Positions 15,030 through 20,535 of a stretch of DNA of 25,775 bases are shown here, in pieces. The notes beneath the pieces were generated by a model, which did no database searches, was not told the origin of the DNA, and saw only the letters and a program-made list of their open reading frames with translations. This stretch comes from a virus. Position 1 is the first letter of the stretch, and each line of letters opens with the position of its first letter. Location of the stretch: positions 1 to 25,775 of the IMG/VR virus record IMGVR_UViG_3300007734_000518, one strand, 5' to 3'. The position numbers and the translations under genes were made by a program.

Positions 15030-15157
15030 TTGATATATCCTTTCAAGAAATCCACGATGACTTCAGAGACAGATTTGCCTTCTGACTTTGCCTTTGCCAT
15101 CGCCCTTGCCCATAGTTGATCGCTCACGCGAACTGATCTAACCTTTTTGCCTACCAT
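15026..15157 (-). CDS. Ribbon-helix-helix (CopG/Arc-type) DNA-binding protein, 43 aa
   Basis: A gene too short for routine ORF calling. The 43 residues match a minimal ribbon-helix-helix unit: basic lead, a strand KVRSVRVSD, helix A (QLWARAMAKAKSEG) and helix B (SVSEVIVDFLKGYIK). Such proteins dimerise and bind operators through the strand. It begins directly after the stop of the membrane-protein gene and overlaps the PrimPol start by four bases. It is the natural candidate for autoregulation of this operon or for control of the divergent promoters upstream, but no operator was identified. Confidence 0.75.
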   Translation of the reverse strand: MVGKKVRSVRVSDQLWARAMAKAKSEGKSVSEVIVDFLKGYIK

Positions 15158-15322
15158 TTACAACACCACACATTCACTCATTGAACCCCAACACCAACCA
15201 AGAAACTCTGCATTGGGTGAATCAATACCAACCCACCACAGATTGCTTGCAATTTGCCAAATAAGAATGATGCCAACTGCAATTGCAATTGCTCGCACTT
15301 TCTTTCCGCGCTTTGTGATCAT
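15158..15322 (-). CDS. Small single-pass membrane protein (54 aa)
   Basis: A basic N-terminus (MITKRGKKVR) followed by a hydrophobic segment at about residues 10-25 (AIAIAVGIILIWQIA) and a Trp/Cys-containing tail (FLGWCWGSMSECVVL). The positive-inside rule places the short N-terminus in the cytoplasm and about 28 residues outside, with two Cys that could pair. The stop abuts the ribbon-helix-helix start; GGAG lies upstream of the ATG. No family is recognised. Superinfection exclusion or envelope interaction are possible roles for such a protein, without direct evidence here. Confidence 0.6.
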   Translation of the reverse strand: MITKRGKKVRAIAIAVGIILIWQIASNLWWVGIDSPNAEFLGWCWGSMSECVVL

Positions 15323-15326
15323 CTCA

Positions 15327-15452
15327 TCACTCCATTTCTTCTAATAGTGCCGACAACATTTCAAGGTGATACTGCTCTTGCTCGCGTTCATTGCAAGAGT
15401 TTGCTTCTTTTGCTTGCTCCAAGTGGTATTCAGCGACATCTTTGATTTTCAT
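15327..15452 (-). CDS. Small acidic helical protein (41 aa)
   Basis: Reads MKIKDVAEYHLEQAKEANSC, then NEREQEQYHLEMLSALLEEME: a Glu-rich helix likely to form a coiled coil. Its ATG overlaps the TAA of the upstream gene (TAATG) and the upstream C-terminal codons supply GGAAGG as ribosome binding site. No family recognised. The frame is supported by its place in an unbroken chain of coupled genes. Confidence 0.55.
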   Translation of the reverse strand: MKIKDVAEYHLEQAKEANSCNEREQEQYHLEMLSALLEEME

Positions 15453-15592
15453 TATGCACCTTCCTTTGGTGAACAATTATTGCAATGCAAGCGATGAATG
15501 CTCCCAATTGCAGTTTTTGTCTCAAGAGTAAATTCCATTTCCATTCCGCAATATTTGCACGCCAATGCTCTTTTCAATTCGTTGCTTTTCAT
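15452..15592 (-). CDS. Small zinc-ribbon-like protein (46 aa)
   Basis: Two CxxC pairs, C12/C15 in ACKYCGMEME and C37/C40 in HCNNC, about 22 residues apart, form a compact zinc ribbon; His residues at 33 and 36 sit beside the second pair. The C-terminus is KEGA, and its GGTGCATAATG end is shared with the two upstream genes. Start and stop both overlap neighbours by one base. Function unknown; zinc ribbons of this size often bind nucleic acid or protein partners. Confidence 0.65.
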   Translation of the reverse strand: MKSNELKRALACKYCGMEMEFTLETKTAIGSIHRLHCNNCSPKEGA

Positions 15593-15750
15593 TATGCACC
15601 AATCTTTCTGTCACAGGCAGGACACAACATAAAGGGTTGTTGATGCCATCCCCAACGATGCCCATTCAACATTGATCTGTAAAATGAATCTTCAATCTCA
15701 TTTGGAATTCCTGCATCAAATAGTTCTAATGCTTTTTCTTTTGTAGTCAT
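15592..15750 (-). CDS. Small protein with CxxC pair (52 aa)
   Basis: Helical start MTTKEKALELFDAGIPNEIE, then HRWGWHQQPFMLCPACDRK with H31, H36, C43 and C46, which could hold one zinc ion. It ends KIGA-stop through the same GGTGCATAATG junction. No family recognised. The chained overlaps with neighbours on both sides are the main evidence that it is a gene. Confidence 0.6.
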   Translation of the reverse strand: MTTKEKALELFDAGIPNEIEDSFYRSMLNGHRWGWHQQPFMLCPACDRKIGA

Positions 15751-16007
15751 TATGCACCTGCCTTTGTGTAATCATCGTAGTTGTAAGACATTGCCCACTT
15801 GTAGTTGTGATCAAAACGCTTGTGGTAATCAACTTCAAACTGTACGAATGGCTTTGATGCTCCACCTGTGCGAGTCATCCAACCGCAAGAACATTCTGCA
15901 TCCCAACCCCAATTGCCACGCATTGTTGAGTTATGACGAACTTTTTCATTGCCATCATAAACAAACCATTTGATTGTCACTTTTGTATCTGTTGCAACTA
16001 GCTTCAT
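15750..16007 (-). CDS. Small CxC...HxxxxH zinc-binding protein (85 aa)
   Basis: First clear gene of the minus-strand operon, with AAAGGAAAG before the ATG. A Trp-rich beta segment leads into AECSCGWMTRTGG (C39, C41) and then FEVDYHKRFDHNY (H62, H67): a CxC...Hx4H arrangement that recurs in small actinophage proteins and is probably a zinc ribbon. The C-terminus KAGA-TAA overlaps the next ATG. Role unknown. Confidence 0.65.
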   Translation of the reverse strand: MKLVATDTKVTIKWFVYDGNEKVRHNSTMRGNWGWDAECSCGWMTRTGGASKPFVQFEVDYHKRFDHNYKWAMSYNYDDYTKAGA

Positions 16008-16084
16008 TTTGCTTTCCTTTTCTTTTTTTGGGAACCTTTCCCCCTACAAGAAGAACAATACGCCTCATCCATACGGATGTCCAT
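16004..16084 (-). CDS. Possible micro-gene with CxxC and Lys-rich tail (26 aa)
   Basis: Reads MDIRMDEAYCSSCRGKG followed by a Lys/Arg tail, and its TGA overlaps the ATG of the next gene (ATGA), like other junctions in this operon. An upstream in-frame GTG at 16093 would add MSC and a third Cys. There is no ribosome binding site, so it would need leaderless or weak initiation. The Lys-rich tail is encoded by the purine-rich ribosome binding region of the following gene, which may be its only function. Confidence 0.3.
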   Translation of the reverse strand: MDIRMDEAYCSSCRGKGSQKKKRKAK

Positions 16085-16171
16085 ACATGACACAAAGCAG
16101 TTTTGGCGAGTCGGGTTCCCCTGTGGATAACTTTCATGCGACCATTGGGCATCTCAAAGGAAGGGGTATAA
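16008..16171. promoter_or_regulatory. Divergent control region between the minus operon and the early plus operon
   Basis: This 164-base stretch separates the divergent starts at 16007 and 16172, so it should hold promoters for both arms. On the plus strand TTGGCG (16103-16108) and GATAAC (16126-16131) are spaced by 17 bases and form a weak sigma-70-like pair. A perfect DnaA box lies across the latter. Part may encode a micro-gene on the minus strand. No repressor-type palindrome stands out. Confidence 0.5.
16122..16130 (-). promoter_or_regulatory. Perfect DnaA box
   Basis: TGTGGATAA is the exact complement of the DnaA consensus TTATCCACA. It is one of two perfect copies I found; the other is at 23528-23536. 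A single box in a divergent promoter region may be regulatory rather than an origin. Confidence 0.45.
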
Positions 16172-16297
16172 ATGTTATTTTTGGCAGTTTTAGGGGGCGC
16201 AATCGCCCTCACAGGGCTTGTGTGGGGGCTTCTAGCCCTTGAGGACAGGTTCACCGCACAGATTACACACTCCGAGGGCGGGTGGGGCTATCTATGA
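16172..16297 (+). CDS. Small membrane protein (41 aa), first gene of the early operon
   Basis: AAAGGAAGGGG, a strong ribosome binding site, lies six bases before the ATG. The N-terminal half is a hydrophobic segment (MLFLAVLGGAIALTGLVWGLL, roughly residues 1-21), followed by LEDRFTAQITHSEGGWGYL. The stop overlaps the next start (ATGA). Too short for routine calling. As the first early gene and a membrane protein it might act on the host envelope or exclude other phages; this is inference from position only. Confidence 0.65.
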   Translation: MLFLAVLGGAIALTGLVWGLLALEDRFTAQITHSEGGWGYL

Positions 16298-16641
16298 ACC
16301 GCGAACCTCTGTTCTCAGTTCACAATTCGCTCAATGGGGATTTTGTCATTTACCTGGAAGAGCGCGATGCCAACCTTGATGTGGTTGAGGATATTTTGGC
16401 GGCAGTTCCATTGGTGCAGTTGCAGGGCATTCAAAGCCTAATCCTGCACGATTTGAAGTCAATTGAATCAGCTCGATTGATGGATAAGGCAAGGTCAGCC
16501 GTTCCTGATCTTGCTATCAAACTCGCAAGCATCAGCGAAAGCGAGGCACTTACTTTGGCTGAACAACTCATCACCGCCGTGAAGTTTGCACGCGCCATGC
16601 GCTCGCAACCTGTTGCGACAAAATTGGAGTTGGTGAAGTAA
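16294..16641 (+). CDS. Helical early protein (115 aa), unknown
   Basis: Begins at the ATG overlapping the membrane-protein stop, with GGTGGGG upstream; a GTG start four codons earlier is less likely. The protein has a short beta start (FSVHNSLNGDFVIYLEERD) and a long helical body (residues 30-108) without Cys. No family is recognised. It is immediately followed by a nuclease gene whose GTG abuts its stop, so the two are probably co-translated. Confidence 0.65.
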   Translation: MNREPLFSVHNSLNGDFVIYLEERDANLDVVEDILAAVPLVQLQGIQSLILHDLKSIESARLMDKARSAVPDLAIKLASISESEALTLAEQLITAVKFARAMRSQPVATKLELVK

Positions 16642-16992
16642 GTGGCAAATCCCAATGGTCGCAAGGGCGCACTCTTTGAAACTTCAGTAATGAAGTGGTT
16701 AAGAGAACGAGGGGTCAGCGCCGAGCGACTTTCAAAGGCAGGAAGTGCAGACGAAGGTGACATTGTTTGTGTCGTTGCAAACAAGACTTACATCTTTGAG
16801 TTGAAAAACCGCAAGGCGATCACACTTCCTGCCTTTTGGGATGAAGCAATCACAGAAGCACACAATTACGCCGTAGCTCGTGGTCTTGAACAAACTCCAC
16901 CTGCTTATGTCATAATTAAACGCCGAAATGCCGGCATTGAAAAGTCATGGGTCGTTCAGGATTTAGAACAATGGCTTGGAACCAGGGAGTGA
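16642..16992 (+). CDS. PD-(D/E)XK nuclease, Holliday-junction-resolvase-like (116 aa)
   Basis: Starts at GTG directly after the previous stop. Motifs in order: E13 in GALFETSVMKWL, D40 in AGSADEGDI and E53-x-K55 in YIFELKNRK, the PD-(D/E)XK core in a short single-domain protein, as in Hjc-like resolvases and small phage recombination nucleases. It should cut branched DNA during recombination or before packaging. Other proteins with this core (restriction-type or VRR-NUC nucleases) cannot be excluded. The C-terminus overlaps the WhiB gene start. Confidence 0.75.
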   Translation: MANPNGRKGALFETSVMKWLRERGVSAERLSKAGSADEGDIVCVVANKTYIFELKNRKAITLPAFWDEAITEAHNYAVARGLEQTPPAYVIIKRRNAGIEKSWVVQDLEQWLGTRE

Positions 16993-17438
16993 ACTTTGAA
17001 TACTTCTTCCCCACATTACCTTTGTTGTTACAGGCAAAATGCCGTGACATCGAAAACCCCGACATTTTCTTTCCTGAAGGAAAGGTCGAAGAGGCAAACA
17101 GTCTCCCAATCGCTCGCAGTATTTGCGAAGGTTGTATAGAACGAAAGGAGTGCTTGGAATACGCACTTGCAGAAAACATCCCATTTGGGATTTGGGCAGG
17201 AACGACACCGAAGGAGCGTGGAGTTTATGTTCAAAGAAGGCGCAAGAAGTTCGGCATCAATAACGCCGAAACCATTCGCAGACTTCATCTGCAAGGAAGA
17301 ACACCAAAAGAAATCTCAGTTGCCGTCAATGTTGACCTTTCCTATGTAGGACAGGTTCTTCGCAAGGCAGGGGTGAAATCAGAGGGAGAACTCCAATCAC
17401 AACTCAAAACAAGAAACTTATCAGGGGGATTGCAATAA
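16971..17438 (+). CDS. WhiB-like [4Fe-4S] transcription factor with a C-terminal helix-turn-helix extension
   Basis: The four cluster cysteines are C24, C52, C55 and C61 (Cx27Cx2Cx5C) with FFPEGK after the first and GIWAGTTPKER (73-83), the WhiB turn, after the last. A basic patch QRRRKK follows. Unlike standalone WhiB proteins, about 60 more residues form a helix-turn-helix-like unit (AETIRRLHLQGRTPKEISVA, then VDLSYVGQVLRKAGV). It probably binds promoter DNA with sigma factor and switches phage or host genes. I chose ATG 16971; a GTG at 16989 overlapping the upstream stop is possible and would remove six residues. Confidence 0.9.
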   Translation: MAWNQGVNFEYFFPTLPLLLQAKCRDIENPDIFFPEGKVEEANSLPIARSICEGCIERKECLEYALAENIPFGIWAGTTPKERGVYVQRRRKKFGINNAETIRRLHLQGRTPKEISVAVNVDLSYVGQVLRKAGVKSEGELQSQLKTRNLSGGLQ

Positions 17439-17824
17439 TGATCAGCGTAAGCGGTTTGACTTCAATGGTTGTCAATGCTGCATTTGCGCCTCAAGTTGCC
17501 GTTCCTGCATCTATTGTCTATTCACAGCGACCACCACTTGCACAGGTAAATCCGAAAGAAGTGGCTCGTGATTTGCTTACAACTAAGCAATACAAATGTT
17601 TTTCCGCGTTGATTGGTAAAGAATCAGCCTGGAAAGATGCAAAAAATCCAACGAGTTCAGCTCAAGGCATCGGCCAACTGCTTGACTCTACCTATCGCAA
17701 TCTCGGAATGGAACATTCTGAGTCTCGTGTGTCACAACTTGTGGCAACGCTCGCCTACATCCACAGGCGCCATGTGTCTCCATGCAAGGCATGGTCGCAC
17801 TTTCAAAAGTTCAATTGGTACTAA
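17438..17824 (+). CDS. Lytic transglycosylase-like (SLT-type) protein
   Basis: A 128-residue protein with the goose-lysozyme/SLT pattern: catalytic E62 in IGKESAWKDAKNP, then SSAQGIGQLLDSTYRNLG and, at the end, AYIHRRHVSPCKAWSHFQ. C54 and C116 are placed to form a disulphide. The N-terminal 30 residues (VVNAAFAPQVAVPASIVYS) are a possible export or anchor segment, though a classical signal peptide is not clear. It lies in the replication arm, far from the endolysin, so a role at entry or in envelope remodelling rather than final lysis is likely. TAATG joins it to the WhiB gene. Confidence 0.75.
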   Translation: MISVSGLTSMVVNAAFAPQVAVPASIVYSQRPPLAQVNPKEVARDLLTTKQYKCFSALIGKESAWKDAKNPTSSAQGIGQLLDSTYRNLGMEHSESRVSQLVATLAYIHRRHVSPCKAWSHFQKFNWY

Positions 17825-17845
17825 TTAAGATTCGGGGGAATTTAA

Positions 17846-18163
17846 GTGACCATTGAAATCGAACACAAGCGCGTTGTCTTTGATGATGATGTTGCTTCGT
17901 GGCTCAAGCAATACACAGATGCGTTGACTCGCATCAAGGAATGGCAAGAAGTTGCCGACATTGCTCGTTCGCATTTAGAAAATGCAATGGGTGATGCTGA
18001 AGTGGCTATGCATAATGGAAATGAAGTTGTGCGGTGGTCATTTGTTGAATCCAAGCGCATTGATGTCAAGAAGGCACGAGAAATTCTGCCTGATCAGGTC
18101 ATTCAGCTTTTGGAAGTTCCAACCACTTCACGCCGATTCACAATTGTCGAGAGTGGCGAATAA
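17846..18163 (+). CDS. Exonuclease-associated protein (105 aa)
   Basis: Starts at GTG five bases after GGGGGAA, in a 16-base leader that also precedes the glycosyltransferase at 616. The sequence has a helical half (LKQYTDALTRIKEWQEVADIARSHLENAMG) and then DAEVAMHNGNEVVRW, KRIDVKKAREILPD and TTSRRFTIVES. This resembles the C-terminal region often fused to phage YqaJ-type exonucleases (gene value-W-K...R-R-x-D-x-K...T-T-S-R-x-F), here as a free protein. The true exonuclease is two genes downstream. An assembly or DNA-binding partner role is inferred. Confidence 0.65.
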   Translation: MTIEIEHKRVVFDDDVASWLKQYTDALTRIKEWQEVADIARSHLENAMGDAEVAMHNGNEVVRWSFVESKRIDVKKAREILPDQVIQLLEVPTTSRRFTIVESGE

Positions 18164-18247
18164 ATGAGCATCATCACGCCCATTGCACCACTTCTTGATG
18201 AACCACCTTTCACGCCATATGAAGATGATGATGAGGATGACGAATAA
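18164..18247 (+). CDS. Small acidic peptide (27 aa)
   Basis: Fills the whole space between two genes: the ATG follows the previous stop directly and its stop is followed directly by the exonuclease ATG. It reads MSIITPIAPLLDEPPFTPYE and ends with an Asp/Glu run. GAGTGG lies upstream. Such extreme acidity occurs in DNA-mimic or docking tails, but nothing more specific can be said. Confidence 0.5.
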   Translation: MSIITPIAPLLDEPPFTPYEDDDEDDE

Positions 18248-18985
18248 ATGAACTTTGTTGCTCCACATAAACCATCAAAGGTGATTGCCGATGAACTTGC
18301 CGCGATTATCGTCAAGGCAGGTCAATGGTCTCCACGGTCAAAGCAAATTGCAATCGGCCCATCAGAAATTGGGCATGAATGCTCACGCCGTCTTGCTTAC
18401 AAACTTCTTGATTGGGAAAAAATCAATGAAGGTGGCAATGGATCGTGGGCAGCCCAGGTGGGAACTGCAATTCATGCTTACTTGGCAGAGGTCTTTGGCA
18501 AGATTGATGGCTATGAGGTGGAGCAACGAGTGACCATTCGTTCAGGTCTATCAGGCACGATTGACTTATTTGATGTCAACCGAGGCATTGTGATGGATTG
18601 GAAAACTACATCTGCAAAGCAGATTGAAACACGCAAGAAAGAAGGCGCGAGCAAACAACAGATCATTCAGACTCAGCTCTATGGATACGGCAAGGCGCAA
18701 CAAGGCGTTCAAGTCAACCATGTAGCACTTGTGTATCTGCCAACATCGGGGTCACTTGATGAGATGCATATGGAGATGTATGAATACGATGAGCAGGTTG
18801 CAATTGATGCACTTGCTCGCATAGATAGTCTTTATGGACTGCTCTCAACAGTAGATGTTGAAGCAAATCCTGCAATGTGGTCACTTATTCCGGCAAAGAG
18901 TGATCGCCTCTGTAACTATTGCCCATATTTTTTGCCTTACAGTAAAGATTTGAGTAAGGCGTGCAACGGAGACACCGATGTGTGA
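18248..18985 (+). CDS. RecB/Cas4-like PD-(D/E)XK exonuclease with four-Cys cluster site
   Basis: A 245-residue exonuclease. RecB-family motifs: H76 in GTAIHAYL, D106 in LSGTIDLFD, D117-x-K119 in VMDWKTTS and QTQLYGYG (142-148). C45 (GHECSRR) together with C222, C225 and C239 forms the one-plus-three Cys arrangement that holds an Fe-S cluster in Cas4 and AddB. It probably resects DNA ends for recombination with the SSB-like protein encoded just downstream. There are no cas genes or CRISPR arrays nearby, so this is the phage recombination enzyme, not an adaptation protein. Confidence 0.85.
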   Translation: MNFVAPHKPSKVIADELAAIIVKAGQWSPRSKQIAIGPSEIGHECSRRLAYKLLDWEKINEGGNGSWAAQVGTAIHAYLAEVFGKIDGYEVEQRVTIRSGLSGTIDLFDVNRGIVMDWKTTSAKQIETRKKEGASKQQIIQTQLYGYGKAQQGVQVNHVALVYLPTSGSLDEMHMEMYEYDEQVAIDALARIDSLYGLLSTVDVEANPAMWSLIPAKSDRLCNYCPYFLPYSKDLSKACNGDTDV

Positions 18986-19106
18986 ATGTAATTCATGCAG
19001 TTGCGGTCTTATACCGACAAAGGCACTCTCAGATGGTGTCAAAGAATGGGTGGAAAGTAATCCACCGCAAGAGTTAGACAACAACAACGAAAAGGGGGAA
19101 CAGTAA
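18978..19106 (+). CDS. Small Cys-rich protein (42 aa)
   Basis: Overlaps the exonuclease stop by eight bases and is joined to the SSB-like gene by TAATG; CGGAGA lies seven bases before the ATG. It opens MCECNSCSCG (four Cys in eight residues), followed by a helical acidic region (LSDGVKEWVESNPP). The close Cys spacing suggests metal binding. Too short for routine calling; no family recognised. Confidence 0.6.
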   Translation: MCECNSCSCGLIPTKALSDGVKEWVESNPPQELDNNNEKGEQ

Positions 19107-19570
19107 TGTTCACAGCACCAACGCAAGGTGGCGGTGATTCAGTCAAGGTTGCAGACTTGGCAGGAAAGCTGCTTATCATCACACCTGTTGAACACAAGAG
19201 AGAAATCTCAACAGTTCATGGGGTCACAGATGCAGTCGAGGTCAACATTGTTGATTTAGATGGCAACGATTCACATTCAGGCATCTTGTTCTTCAACATC
19301 GCATTGAAGAATGCACTCAAGGACAAGATCGGTCAAAAGGTTCTTGCTCGCATTGGTCAAGGTTCAGCAAAACCAGGCAAATCGGCACCGTGGATTCTCA
19401 TTGATGCCACAGGCAATCCTGATGACTTGGCAAAGGCAAATGCATATATCGGCGGGGGCAATGCGAATGCACCTGCCACGGCAAGCGCACCTGCCGCGCC
19501 AATTGACACCAACAATCTGCCACCTGAAGTGCAAGCATTGCTTTCACAATTAGGAGCAAAGCAGGTATAA
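19106..19570 (+). CDS. Single-stranded DNA-binding-like protein (OB-fold suspected)
   Basis: A 154-residue protein with an N-terminal beta-rich domain (VKVADLAGKLLIITPVEHKRE through VLARIGQGS and PWILIDATG) and a disordered linker rich in Ala, Asn and Pro (about 115-135), ending LLSQLGAKQV. Actinophage genes with this opening and position next to the RecB-type exonuclease are usually called ssDNA-binding proteins. The linker plus a short C-terminal helix resembles an SSB tail, though the acidic tip is missing. GGGGGAA precedes the start. Confidence 0.55.
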   Translation: MFTAPTQGGGDSVKVADLAGKLLIITPVEHKREISTVHGVTDAVEVNIVDLDGNDSHSGILFFNIALKNALKDKIGQKVLARIGQGSAKPGKSAPWILIDATGNPDDLAKANAYIGGGNANAPATASAPAAPIDTNNLPPEVQALLSQLGAKQV

Positions 19571-19575
19571 CAAAC

Positions 19576-19673
19576 TTTCCGTGGTTTTTGCCTTTCCTTT
19601 AGCCACGGGAACGAGGTATGGGATTTGCGCTTTTGGGGAAGGGCGCAGGTGAGTTCGACTCTCACCACCTCAC
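19576..19673 (+). ncRNA. Structured intergenic element with three hairpins, one like a tRNA T-arm
   Basis: Hairpin 1 pairs CCGTGG (579-584) with CCACGG (603-608). Hairpin 2 is eight pairs with a GGGG loop (627-634 with 639-646). Hairpin 3 is GGTGAG/CTCACC around TTCGACT (648-666), which has the T54-T55-C56-R57-A58 pattern of a tRNA T-loop. GAGGT (613-617) can pair with ACCTC (667-671), closing hairpins 2 and 3 into a three-way junction. A full tRNA cannot be drawn: there is no D-arm or proper anticodon arm. Candidate structured RNA, 5' UTR element or a tRNA-derived attachment site. Confidence 0.4.
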
Positions 19674-19701
19674 AAGATTTTAAGAACCGAACGGGGGAGC
19701 A

Positions 19702-19869
19702 ATGCCATTTTACGAATTCACCTGCGATTGTGGACACATCGCTGAAGTTTTTTTTGAGATGGATGATGAAAAGCGCATCATCTGCGAAAGTTGCAAAAAG
19801 AAGTTCATGCAACGCAAGTATTCTCTTGGTGGCATTGTCCTCAAGGGTGACGGTTGGGGAAGCAAATGA
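19702..19869 (+). CDS. FmdB-like zinc ribbon protein (55 aa)
   Basis: GGGGG lies before the ATG. MPFYEFTCDCGH is the typical start of the FmdB family, followed by a second pair ICESC (C28, C31) and the family's closing GGIVLKGDGWGSK. Here the first pair is CxC (C8, C10) rather than CxxC, which may weaken or alter zinc binding. The stop overlaps the methyltransferase start (ATGA). FmdB-type proteins are putative regulators; the role in phages is not known. Confidence 0.75.
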   Translation: MPFYEFTCDCGHIAEVFFEMDDEKRIICESCKKKFMQRKYSLGGIVLKGDGWGSK

Positions 19870-20034
19870 TTACTGCCGTATCTTTGTTTGCAGGTGTAGG
19901 TGGTTTTGATCTAGCTTTGCAGAGAAACGGTGTGAAGGTTGTTGCATCCGTTGAGATTGATAAGAAGGCACAGGATGTGTTGCGCCGACACTTCCCTGAG
20001 TCAACTATTTTCGGCGATATTACAGGGGTGACAG

Positions 20035-20535
20035 GTGAACAACTCAGAGCAGCAGGTTTTGAACCTTCAAACGGAATCATCACAGGTGGATTTCCTTGCC
20101 AAGACCTTTCCGTGGCTGGAAAACGAGCAGGATTGGAAGGATCGCGTAGTGGTCTTTTCTGGGAAATCTGCCGACTCCTTGACGAAACAAGAGCGCAAAA
20201 TTTTATCCTTGAAAATGTTCCTGGGTTACTTTCCTCAAATGGGGGAAAAGACATGGCCGTTGTCATTGAAGCGTTGGTCGAACGCGGGTATCGCATCGCC
20301 TGGAGGGTGCTTGATGCTCAACACTTCGGAGTTCCCCAACGAAGGCGCAGAGTGTTCATTGTTGGATGTCTTGGAAACTCAGGGGGATCACCTGAAGAAA
20401 TACTCTCTATCGGCCAAAGCCGCGCAAGGTATTTTGCGGAGAGCCAATCGAAGAGAAAAGACTCTGCCACCGCAACTTCAGAAAGCGTTGGAATTTACGG
20501 CGAATCAAGTTTTGGACAATACAAGCAAGGAGTAA
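20035..20535 (+). CDS. Overlapping +1-frame ORF inside the methyltransferase gene (166 codons)
   Basis: Open from a GTG at 20035 to TAA at 20535, wholly inside the catalytic core of the methyltransferase, one frame forward. Its C-terminal half (MLNTSEFPNEGAECSLLDVLE, then YSLSAKAAQGILRRANRREK and LPPQLQKALE) matches a pattern I recall from phage hypothetical proteins, written roughly as SLSxVLE...LSxKAAxGILRRAxKRG...LPxxLxxAL. The segment PNEGAECSLLDVLE is the +1 reading of the methyltransferase QRRRRVFIVG region. It may be a genuine overprinted gene or only a by-product of constrained codons. No strong ribosome binding site is seen. Confidence 0.35.
   Translation: MNNSEQQVLNLQTESSQVDFLAKTFPWLENEQDWKDRVVVFSGKSADSLTKQERKILSLKMFLGYFPQMGEKTWPLSLKRWSNAGIASPGGCLMLNTSEFPNEGAECSLLDVLETQGDHLKKYSLSAKAAQGILRRANRREKTLPPQLQKALEFTANQVLDNTSKE

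Noticed and set aside
15955-16254. A 99-codon minus-strand ORF covering the divergent control region
   Set aside because: It overlaps the well-supported 16007 start in another frame, overlaps the plus-strand membrane gene, has no family-like sequence and no ribosome binding site.
18248-18985. Cas4 of a CRISPR adaptation module
   Set aside because: The Fe-S and RecB motifs are shared with phage exonucleases, and the neighbours are SSB-like and recombination genes with no cas genes or arrays.
19613-19673. A tRNA gene
   Set aside because: The T-arm-like hairpin is convincing alone, but the acceptor pairs at only five of seven positions, and there is no D-arm and no five-pair/seven-base anticodon arm.
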